Part shown: positions 36,119 through 42,745 of the stretch, piece by piece
Numbering within the stretch: the first letter of the stretch is position 1
Layout: each line of letters starts with the position of its first letter
Source: Blastocatellia bacterium
Lineage (GTDB): Bacteria > Acidobacteriota > Blastocatellia > Chloracidobacteriales > Chloracidobacteriaceae
Assembly (NCBI GenBank): GCA_019695185.1
Contig: JAIBAN010000008.1
Coordinates: forward strand, 62,001-126,000
DNA length: 64,000 nucleotides
Direction of reading: 5' to 3'
Made by a program: the position numbers and the translations under genes
Notes under the pieces: generated by a model
Databases searched by the model: none
What the model saw: only the letters and a program-made list of their open reading frames with translations
Told to the model about the DNA's origin: nothing

Positions 36119-37147
36119 ATGGTCGCTGCAACCGGACTCCGCCGCCTTTTGACGTTGTTGTGCTGCTTTCTGCTTTCCTGGAATGCGCCTGCTTCATTGG
36201 CCCAGGACCAACAACCTCAGGACCAACCTCTCCAGATTGAAGCCACCGTGGTCAACGTTCCTGTGATTGTCAGTGATTTTCAGGGGCGGCACCTCGCCGG
36301 ACTCACCAAAGCGGTCTTTACTCTCTATGACAATGACATCAGGCAGGAAATCAGCTTCTTTGAAACTGCCGAAGCCCCGCTGAATGTGGCCATTCTGATA
36401 GACACCAGCAAAAGTACCCGTGATGTATTGGGTAACATCAAAAAGGCCGCCAAAAAATTTCTGAAACAGCTTCGCCCGCAGGACCAAGCCATGGTTATGA
36501 GTTTTGACGCCGATTTGCACCTGCTGACCCACTTTACTTCCAATCGGAAACAGCTTGAGGAGGCCGTCAACCATGCCCGCGAAGGCGAATTTGTCGGGAC
36601 CGTGCTCAAAGATGCGGTTCAGCAAACAATCCGCCAGTATTTGAAATCCATGACCGGGCGCAAGGCAGTGATTCTGTTGACGGATGGAAAAGACCACGGG
36701 AGCGGGCTCTCGGACCGGGAATTTTTTGACCTGGTGGTGGAATCCGACGCCATGATGTTTCCGATTTTCTACCGGACAGAGCCAATCCGGCGGATGCAGC
36801 CCATGCAACCTCCCTGGGGCCGCATCGGACGGCGGCGCGGCGGCATCTGGATTCCCCGGATTCCACCGCCGGAGCGCCCTCAGCGGCGTGAACGGGTCGA
36901 ACGGCAAAACCAGACCGCCCTTGAATTTCTGGAAAAGCTGGCTGACAACACTGCCGGAAGACTGTTTGAAGGTGAGGTGAAAGACGTTGAAAAAGCCTTT
37001 GAGCACATCACCGAAGAACTGCGGTCACAATATGTGCTGGGGTTTTACCCCGAACACCGCGCAACCGGCGGCTCCAAACACCGCTTGCGGGTCCAGGTTT
37101 CACAAACTGAGGTCGCGGTCCGGGCCCGGAAATATTACCAACCCTGA
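36119..37147 (+). CDS. Secreted VWFA-related protein of acidobacterial type
   Basis: A 342-residue secreted protein. The ATG at 36119 has a near-perfect AAGGAG 8 bp upstream. A signal peptide (LLTLLCCFLLSWNAPASLAQ) is followed by the short N-terminal beta module typical of the VWFA-related acidobacterial domain (VNVPVIVSDFQGRHLAGLTK). The von Willebrand A domain follows, with the MIDAS motif DTSKST and a second acidic site in LLTDGKD. A Pro/Arg-rich insertion (RRMQPMQPPWGRIGRRRGG) interrupts the fold before its last strands. It is expected to bind protein ligands at the surface through a metal ion. It is convergent with the di-iron oxidase gene. Confidence 0.9.
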   Translation: MVAATGLRRLLTLLCCFLLSWNAPASLAQDQQPQDQPLQIEATVVNVPVIVSDFQGRHLAGLTKAVFTLYDNDIRQEISFFETAEAPLNVAILIDTSKSTRDVLGNIKKAAKKFLKQLRPQDQAMVMSFDADLHLLTHFTSNRKQLEEAVNHAREGEFVGTVLKDAVQQTIRQYLKSMTGRKAVILLTDGKDHGSGLSDREFFDLVVESDAMMFPIFYRTEPIRRMQPMQPPWGRIGRRRGGIWIPRIPPPERPQRRERVERQNQTALEFLEKLADNTAGRLFEGEVKDVEKAFEHITEELRSQYVLGFYPEHRATGGSKHRLRVQVSQTEVAVRARKYYQP

Positions 37148-37152
37148 GAAAC

Positions 37153-37312
37153 AGTCTTGGGAGTCTTGGGAGTCCTGAGAGTCCTGAGAGTCTTGGGAGT
37201 CTTGGGAGTCGAAGGAAAAAGACAAAAATAGGATTGACCTTGTCACCTGTCACCTGTCACTTGTTACCTGTTACTCGGTTTTGACTCCCAAGACTCCCAG
37301 GACTCCCAAGAC
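37153..37312. repeat. Nonamer inverted arms around a heptamer core
   Basis: The left arm is six 9-bp units (AGTCTTGGG or AGTCCTGAG, 37153-37206). The core is five 7-bp units of TGTCACC type (37241-37275). The right arm is three 9-bp units (GACTCCCAA type, 37283-37312), the reverse complement of the left. It fills the space between the convergent VWA and di-iron oxidase genes, so it could act as a bidirectional terminator. Confidence 0.9.
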
Positions 37313-37316
37313 TTCT

Positions 37317-37988
37317 TTAGATTTGCCTTTGCAGTCCCATCCAAAAACCTTCCAGAACTTCCAGGGCAGCCTGTGCTCCAGCGTGTAAGGCGGAATGAGT
37401 TTCCGGCGGGAAATGCTCCAGCGCCTTGAGCATGGCTTCCTCGTGCTGGGCTTCAAGGGCCCGGTGAAACGTCCAGTACACGGTGTTCATTCCGGCAAAA
37501 TCAGCAACGGTGTGTTTGAGTTTCATGATTCCGGGAATCAGTTGGTCCCACATGGAAATGGCCATGTGTTCCAGGCCAAAACTGGCTCCCAGAGCAATCA
37601 GGTAATTTTGGTGACCGTAGAGTGTTGCCAATCCTTCGATGTAATTGCGGGTTGAATCAAGCCAGCGGACCTGGGCTGCCTGGGCCGGGTCAATCTCAAT
37701 TGAACGTAAAAAATTATGGTAGAGGTATTCATGCCGCCGCTTGGGGTTTCCGTCACCAAGCTCTGAGGTCAAAATCACCGCCAGTTCATCGGCTGCCGTG
37801 TCATCAGGCGTGTTGGCCAGCAAGGTGGCCAGAATGCGCGGAAAATGTTTGACAAAGGCAAAGAACTGAACGGCAAACTCGTGAAATTCCTCACGAGTGA
37901 TGTTGCCCTGTTCAAACCGGGTCAAGTACGGGTTGTTGATGGCTCCGTGGCGGAGGACGAATTCGCGGAGTTCGAGTGTAAACGACAT
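37317..37988 (-). CDS. Haem-oxygenase-like di-iron oxidase (TenA/PqqC/CADD superfamily)
   Basis: A 223-residue helical protein of the iron-containing branch of the TenA/PqqC superfamily. A plausible six-residue di-iron site is present: Glu76 and His86 (SELGDGNPKRRHEYLY), Glu140 (FGLEHMA), then His175, Glu179 and His182 (FHRALEAQHEEA), the spacing known from Chlamydia CADD. By a from-memory comparison, the self-sacrificed Tyr of CADD is replaced here by Leu next to Tyr21, so para-aminobenzoate synthesis is not the obvious role. AAAGGAG sits 8 bp before the ATG at 37988. Upstream in the same transcript lie a terminator and a 33-codon gene; the substrate is unknown and may be that peptide. Confidence 0.85.
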   Translation of the reverse strand: MSFTLELREFVLRHGAINNPYLTRFEQGNITREEFHEFAVQFFAFVKHFPRILATLLANTPDDTAADELAVILTSELGDGNPKRRHEYLYHNFLRSIEIDPAQAAQVRWLDSTRNYIEGLATLYGHQNYLIALGASFGLEHMAISMWDQLIPGIMKLKHTVADFAGMNTVYWTFHRALEAQHEEAMLKALEHFPPETHSALHAGAQAALEVLEGFWMGLQRQI

Positions 37989-38008
37989 AAGCTGCTCCTT
38001 TTGGACAC

Positions 38009-38056
38009 AAAAAAAGAACCGGCCACGCCCCTCTTTGGAAGGAACGTGGCCGGTTC
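38009..38056 (-). terminator. Strong intrinsic terminator between peptide gene and oxidase
   Basis: On the minus strand GAACCGGCCACG (38056-38045) pairs perfectly with CGTGGCCGGTTC (38027-38016) around a 17-nt loop, followed by seven T residues (38015-38009). It lies 31 bp after the stop of the small peptide gene and 20 bp before the oxidase ATG, so partial read-through or attenuation must feed the oxidase. Confidence 0.9.
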
Positions 38057-38087
38057 GTAATGAAAACGGCTCTTGTGAATTTGTGTG

Positions 38088-38189
38088 TTATGTCATACAC
38101 ACCCGCAAGCAACCGTGGGCCGGCGCGCCCTTCCCGATGGAGGACACGTAATAATAAAAGCCACGGTAGCTGTTGCGGTTCATTTTCAT
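38088..38189 (-). CDS. Putative small peptide (33 residues), possible precursor or leader peptide
   Basis: A short gene not covered by standard length cut-offs. The peptide begins MKMNRNSYRGFYYYVSSIGK and ends in a Gly/Ala/Pro-rich segment with two cysteines (HGCLRVCMT). A second in-frame ATG is two codons later. About three quarters of its third codon positions are G or C, as in real genes here. A consensus-like promoter ends about 42 bp upstream; the ribosome-binding site is weak. It is followed by an intrinsic terminator and then the di-iron oxidase gene. Either a RiPP-like precursor made in excess of its enzyme, or an attenuator leader peptide with a Phe-Tyr-Tyr-Tyr run, would explain this layout. 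No homologue is recognised. Confidence 0.55.
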   Translation of the reverse strand: MKMNRNSYRGFYYYVSSIGKGAPAHGCLRVCMT

Positions 38190-38230
38190 AAACTCAGATT
38201 CACAGATTGAAAGCTATGGAAGACTCATCC

Positions 38231-38259
38231 AAAATAGTGAGACATGGTTTTTCTGTCAA
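38231..38259 (-). promoter_or_regulatory. Sigma-70-type promoter for the small peptide gene
   Basis: On the minus strand a perfect -35 TTGACA (38259-38254) and a -10 TATTTT (38236-38231) are separated by exactly 17 bp. Transcription would start near 38224, about 35 bases upstream of the peptide ATG. This is the best-matching promoter I found in the window. Confidence 0.7.
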
Positions 38260-38316
38260 GCACCATTTTTTCCACCTTTCAACCTGTTTGCTCAACTTTT
38301 CAGCGAGAACCTTGCC

Positions 38317-38757
38317 ATGTTCAACAAAATTCTTCTTGCCTCGGATGGTTCCGACGGCGCATTGCGGGCCACGGAAGTGGCCGCCGAAATCGCCCAGAAA
38401 TTCAACTCCGAACTGACCGTTTTGCATGTGTTTGTGACACCGATTCCGGTTCCCATCGGGTTTGACACACCCGGCGTTGAATTCGACCAGGATTTGCTCA
38501 CCCGCTATGCCGAAGAAGTCCGCACGGCGGTCGAACGGCGCACCAATCACATTCTGGATGACAAGCAAGTCAACTACACCCAGCGGCAGGAACTGGGCCA
38601 CCCGGCGGCCACCATCGTCAAAATTGCCGAACACGAACATTATGACCTGATTGTGGTCGGACGGCGCGGCCTGGGACAATTCAAATCCCTGCTCCTGGGA
38701 AGCGTTTCAGACCATGTCAGCCGCCATGCCCATTGTCCGGTGCTGATTGTGAAATAG
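38317..38757 (+). CDS. Universal stress protein A-type
   Basis: A 146-residue cytoplasmic protein of the UspA family. The ATP-binding signature is intact near the C-terminus (GRRGLGQFKSLLLGSVSDHV, matching the Gly-x2-Gly-x9-Gly-Ser pattern), and the start is typical (MFNKILLASDGSDGA). I chose the ATG at 38317 because this start matches the family; upstream codons in frame belong to the divergent promoter region. It probably helps stress survival and is monocistronic. A dispersed repeat follows. Confidence 0.93.
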   Translation: MFNKILLASDGSDGALRATEVAAEIAQKFNSELTVLHVFVTPIPVPIGFDTPGVEFDQDLLTRYAEEVRTAVERRTNHILDDKQVNYTQRQELGHPAATIVKIAEHEHYDLIVVGRRGLGQFKSLLLGSVSDHVSRHAHCPVLIVK

Positions 38758-38778
38758 CCTGTTTTCACGATTTTCCTT

Positions 38779-38870
38779 ACCGTAGAGGCGCAGAGAACCG
38801 CAAAGTTGAGGCAGAGTTTTTTCTGATTTTCCACTGCGGGTTCTCTGCCTAACCTCGTCCCTCTACCAAA
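38779..38870. repeat. Dispersed CTCTGCGG-type inverted repeat, copy 2
   Basis: A relative, in opposite orientation, of the element at 5170-5255: AGAGGCGCAGAGAACCGCA is shared with the complement of that copy, followed by a similar TTTTCTGATTT centre. It lies between the stress-protein and HyuA genes. Confidence 0.7.
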
Positions 38871-38893
38871 GTAGAAAGTGTGAACCACTGACC

Positions 38894-40936
38894 ATGCTCC
38901 GAATTGGCGTAGACACCGGCGGAACCTTTACCGACCTGGTCCTCTTGGATGGCGAACGGCTGGTCGTCCATAAAGTCCGCTCCACGCCCGACGACCCTTC
39001 ACGGGCGATTGTCCAGGGCATTCGGGAAATTCTTTCTCTGGCGGAAATTCCTCTGCCGGTGCGTGCATCCAGACCTGACATTGTTCACGGCACCACGGTA
39101 GCCACCAATGCCCTGCTTGAAAGAAAAGGCGCACGGGTCGCCCTGCTCACCACCAGCGGCTTTGAGGACGTGCTGGCAATTGGCCGCCAGACCCGCAAAG
39201 AGCTGTACAATTTCAATGTTCAACCGCGCCTTCCCCTGGTGGAACGGGCTGCGGTGGTGGGAATCCCGGAACGGCTGGAGATGACCGGCAATGTGCTGGA
39301 ACCATTGGATGAAACCCGCTTTCCGGAATTGCTGGAACGCCTGACTGCCTTGCAGGTGGAGGCCGTGGCAGTGTGCCTGCTCCATTCCTACGTGAACCCG
39401 ACGCACGAGCAAACCCTGGCCCGGATGTTGACCCAGGCCGGTTTGCAGGTTTCGGCCTCGTCGGACATCCTGCCCGAATATCGTGAGTTCGAACGCTGGT
39501 CCACCACGGTGGTCAACGCCTATGTGCAGCCGGTGATGGCCCGCTACGTGGGAGCCCTGACGCACCAACTGGCGACGGATGAGACGCTGGCCGCTTCAGG
39601 TCCGCCCAAACTGGGCATCATGCAGTCAAACGGAGGCACCATTTCAGCCGACATGGCCAGGGCCAAGCCCGTCCATACGATTTTATCAGGACCGGCAGGC
39701 GGAGTCGTTGGAGCCGAAGCCGTGGCCAAGGCAGGCGGTTTTTCCCGTATCATCACCTTTGATATGGGCGGCACCTCCACCGATGTCGCCACAATTGACG
39801 GACGCCCCGGCCTGACCGTGGAATCCACCGTCGGTGGTTTCCCAGTTCGGATTCCGGTGATTGATATTCACACGGTGGGAGCCGGGGGCGGCTCGATTGC
39901 CTTCATTGACAGCGGCGGAGCCCTCCGCGTGGGACCGCGCAGCGCGGGAGCCGACCCCGGACCGGTTTGCTACGGCAAAGGCCAGGAACTGACCGTCACG
40001 GATGCCAACCTCCTGCTGGGACGGCTGGACCCGGATTTGTTTTTTGGCGGGCGGCTCCGCCTGGACCTGGAACGGACTCGTGCCGTTGCCTGTGACTTTG
40101 CCGCCCGGCTGCATCTTTCCGTGGAGGAACTGGCAGAAGGTATCATCCGGATTGCCAATGCCAATATGGAACGGGCCATCAGGCTGGTTTCGGTCCAGCG
40201 GGGCTATGACACCCGTGATTTTGCCCTGGTCGCATTTGGAGGGGCAGGCGGGCTGCACGCCTGCGCCCTGGCCGAAGCGCTGGAGATTCCCACAGTCCTC
40301 ATTCCCCGCTGTGCCGGGGTGCTTTCCGCTTTGGGAATGCTGCTGGCGGATGTCACCAAGGATTTTTCCCAAACCGTTTTGCAACGGGTGGACGGGACTG
40401 TGTTTTCGGTCCTCGAAGACCAGTTTGAACCGCTGCTGGCCAAAGCCCATCAGACGATTGTGAGCGAAGGGTTTTCCGAGGAAACCAGTCGGCTGGAACG
40501 CTCGCTGGATGTGCGCTATGTCGGGCAGTCGTTTGAAATCAACGTTCCCTTGAGCGTGGATTTTGCCGCTGTTTTTCACCGGGAACATGAACGGCTGTAC
40601 GGCTATGCCAATCCCCATCGGGCGGTGGAGGTTGTCAATATTCGGGTCAAGGCCATCGGATTCACCACGAAACCAGCTTTGCCCTGGCAGGAACCGGGAA
40701 AAGCCGTGGTGCCCGTCCCTGCCCGTACCCGGCAGGTTTATTTCCAACAGCAGCAATGGGAAACCGCAATTTGGCGGCAGGCCGAGCTTATCCCCGGCGC
40801 TTCGGGAAATGGCCCGGCGGTCATCACCGGAGGTGAGGCCACCATTGTGATTCCTCCCGGATTTCAATTCCGGGTTGACGGCTTTGAAAACGTGATTGCC
40901 ACACGATTGGAACTTTCGGTGTCAGCCCGCACATGA
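38894..40936 (+). CDS. Hydantoinase/oxoprolinase A-subunit family protein
   Basis: A 680-residue HyuA-type protein, related to ATP-dependent N-methylhydantoinase and 5-oxoprolinase subunits and acetone carboxylase subunits. The N-terminal ATP-binding signature is clear (RIGVDTGGTFTDLVLLDGE), with further actin-fold motifs in the middle (TFDMGGTSTDVATIDG, DIHTVGAGGGSIAFIDSGG). The C-terminal domain is complete. The usual partner HyuB is not adjacent, so the substrate is unknown and the partner must be elsewhere if it exists. Its stop codon overlaps the next gene's start by 4 bp. Confidence 0.9.
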   Translation: MLRIGVDTGGTFTDLVLLDGERLVVHKVRSTPDDPSRAIVQGIREILSLAEIPLPVRASRPDIVHGTTVATNALLERKGARVALLTTSGFEDVLAIGRQTRKELYNFNVQPRLPLVERAAVVGIPERLEMTGNVLEPLDETRFPELLERLTALQVEAVAVCLLHSYVNPTHEQTLARMLTQAGLQVSASSDILPEYREFERWSTTVVNAYVQPVMARYVGALTHQLATDETLAASGPPKLGIMQSNGGTISADMARAKPVHTILSGPAGGVVGAEAVAKAGGFSRIITFDMGGTSTDVATIDGRPGLTVESTVGGFPVRIPVIDIHTVGAGGGSIAFIDSGGALRVGPRSAGADPGPVCYGKGQELTVTDANLLLGRLDPDLFFGGRLRLDLERTRAVACDFAARLHLSVEELAEGIIRIANANMERAIRLVSVQRGYDTRDFALVAFGGAGGLHACALAEALEIPTVLIPRCAGVLSALGMLLADVTKDFSQTVLQRVDGTVFSVLEDQFEPLLAKAHQTIVSEGFSEETSRLERSLDVRYVGQSFEINVPLSVDFAAVFHREHERLYGYANPHRAVEVVNIRVKAIGFTTKPALPWQEPGKAVVPVPARTRQVYFQQQQWETAIWRQAELIPGASGNGPAVITGGEATIVIPPGFQFRVDGFENVIATRLELSVSART

Positions 40937-42051
40937 GCACACGCAATTGGAAAAAATGGGGAACGATTGGCCTGTTTTGGTTCCTGCTGACGGCAACCGC
41001 AAGCGGCATCTGGTGGCTGACGCAACCAAACGGTTCCAAATCCGGTTGGTTCAAAGGAAAAGGGGCCGGACTGTGGGTTTCGACTGAAGACGCTTTTCCC
41101 TCAGTTCCGCTTCCGCCGGGTTCGTTTCAGCATGAAAAAGGTACCCGGTACGACCCGCAACGGTATTTTGCAAGCTACCAGCCGGTCTTCAAATGGTGCC
41201 GGTTGCATGCGGAGGAACCGGCGGCAACCTGCATTGTGTTGCGGGAATTTCGACTGGTGGGCAAAGCCGATACCTTTCTGTTAATCCTCAACCCGGAAAC
41301 GTTGCGCACCAGAATCTGTCGCAAACCAAGCCAAGCCGAGTTTCAGGATTCCACCCCGCAGGCTTTGTCTGAAACCCTCTACGGAAAGCTGCTCAACCTG
41401 CCTCCGGCAGCGGAAACCGGCATGGAAAATGCGGGTTTGGTGCATGCCCGTGCTGCTGAGGCAGTGCCTCCGGTGCTATCGGTGGACCTCTGCCCGTCGC
41501 TGCATCCCTTCAGCCGGGATATGTTCCACAGGCTGGTTGCCTTGGGTTCGCGCAACCACAAACCGACTCCGGTGGTTATTTGTGTTTCAGGACTCTGGAT
41601 TCGCCAACACAAAGCCGACCTGCTGTGGCTGAAGGAAGCGGAAAAAAAGCGTGAACTGGAAATTACCTGGGTCAATCATTCCTATTCGCACCCTTATGAA
41701 GAGCATGTGCCCTGGAACCACAATTTTCTCTTGTCAACCAACGTGGATTTCAAACGGGAAGTCTTTGAAAGCGAGCAAATCATGATTGAGGAAGGGTTGG
41801 TGCCTTCCGTTTTTTTCCGGTTTCCGGGTTTGATTTCCAGCCAATCGTTGGTCAATTCACTTAACCGCTGGGGTCTGATACCGCTCGGCAGCGACGCCTG
41901 GCTGGGCAAGGGGCAAAATCCGCAGCCGGGCAGTATCATTCTGGTTCACGGCAACGGGAACGAGCCGCTGGGAGTCCGTCGCCTGGAAAGACTGTTGGGT
42001 GAAAACCTGACCGAATTTTCCGACCTGTATGCCGCCCTGGGAGCCGCCTGA
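40933..42051 (+). CDS. Membrane-anchored polysaccharide-deacetylase-like protein
   Basis: A 372-residue protein with an N-terminal membrane helix (GTIGLFWFLLTATASGIWWL). The second half resembles the NodB/polysaccharide deacetylase fold: an acidic motif in LSVDLCPSLHPF and the metal motif NHSYSHPYEEHVPWN (His-Ser-x2-His-Pro). The classical Asp-Asp pair is reduced to a single Asp, so the catalytic details may differ. The first 150 residues are a unique extension. It overlaps HyuA by 4 bp (ATGA), suggesting coupled translation, although the two activities have no obvious link. Confidence 0.75.
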   Translation: MSTRNWKKWGTIGLFWFLLTATASGIWWLTQPNGSKSGWFKGKGAGLWVSTEDAFPSVPLPPGSFQHEKGTRYDPQRYFASYQPVFKWCRLHAEEPAATCIVLREFRLVGKADTFLLILNPETLRTRICRKPSQAEFQDSTPQALSETLYGKLLNLPPAAETGMENAGLVHARAAEAVPPVLSVDLCPSLHPFSRDMFHRLVALGSRNHKPTPVVICVSGLWIRQHKADLLWLKEAEKKRELEITWVNHSYSHPYEEHVPWNHNFLLSTNVDFKREVFESEQIMIEEGLVPSVFFRFPGLISSQSLVNSLNRWGLIPLGSDAWLGKGQNPQPGSIILVHGNGNEPLGVRRLERLLGENLTEFSDLYAALGAA

Positions 42052-42097
42052 GTCAAACATTGTCCAATCATTTCATGCACGAATGGGGAGGAAATCT

Positions 42098-42544
42098 ATG
42101 TCCGAATTCCAAATTGACATCCAGGAAGCGGAAAACACCCCGCTGGCGCTTGAAATCCACCGGTTGCTGGTTGAAAACAACATTGAACAATTTGGACCAG
42201 CCAACCGGCAGCCACTGGTGATTGGCATCCGGCAGGAAGGTCAACTGGTCGGCGGGTTGCGCGGCTGCACCCATTGGGGGTGGCTCTACATTACCCATCT
42301 CTGGGTGGCACCTGATTTTCGGCGGCTAAAATTGGGAAAACTCCTGTTGGAAAAAGCTGAACAGGAAGCCATCAAACGAGGCTGCCCCGGATTTTACGTG
42401 GATACCTTCAGTCCGGCGGCGGTTCATTTTTACCAGTCGGCAGGTTATGAACTTTTTGGTACCATTCCCGACTTTCCATCCGGCCACCAACGTTTTTTTC
42501 TGATGAAAAAGCCGGTGCCGTCCGTAGAGATGAGAAGTTTTTGA
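42098..42544 (+). CDS. GNAT-family N-acetyltransferase
   Basis: A 148-residue acetyltransferase. The acetyl-CoA-binding motif is visible (LWVAPDFRRLKLGKLLLEKA, the R/Q-x2-G-x-G/A region being slightly degenerate), as is the C-terminal motif (GFYVDTFSPAAVHFYQSAGY). The ATG at 42098 has GGGGAGGAA just upstream, so the shorter frame is chosen. The substrate is unknown. It lies 46 bp downstream of the deacetylase gene and may share its transcript. Confidence 0.88.
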   Translation: MSEFQIDIQEAENTPLALEIHRLLVENNIEQFGPANRQPLVIGIRQEGQLVGGLRGCTHWGWLYITHLWVAPDFRRLKLGKLLLEKAEQEAIKRGCPGFYVDTFSPAAVHFYQSAGYELFGTIPDFPSGHQRFFLMKKPVPSVEMRSF

Positions 42545-42566
42545 AACCGTTCGTTCTCGGAGCATG

Positions 42567-42679
42567 TTTGGAAATTTGGAGTGCGACGACTTGTCGCCAC
42601 CAATTGCCGAAACCTTCAAAAAACCAGGTTCGGCGACAAGTCGCCGAAAAACAAAGCGGTGACAAGTCCCCGCACTCCA
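42567..42679. repeat. MITE-like element, internally shortened copy
   Basis: This is a relative of the 16683-16878 element. The left end (TTTGGAAATTTGGAGTGCG) is present but the inner left part is deleted; the right end keeps AAAGCGGTGACAAGTCCCCG and CACTCCA. An inner CGGCGACAAGTCGCCG palindrome is intact. Confidence 0.85.
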
Positions 42680-42705
42680 TAAAAAGCCCAATTCCCAAAC
42701 ACCTG

Positions 42706-42733
42706 CTCAGTCCTCAGTCCTCAGTCCTCAGTC
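42706..42733. repeat. Four tandem CTCAGTC heptamers
   Basis: Four exact copies of CTCAGTC end 12 bp before the start of the Clp-type ATPase gene and are followed by CTTTTTT. They occupy the place where a ribosome-binding site would be expected, and none is visible. Confidence 0.92.
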
Positions 42734-42745
42734 CTTTTTTCTTTT

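Noticed and set aside
39686-40867. A 393-codon open frame opposite HyuA
   Set aside because: The HyuA motifs on the plus strand are unambiguous; the reverse frame has no recognisable domain and no ribosome-binding site.
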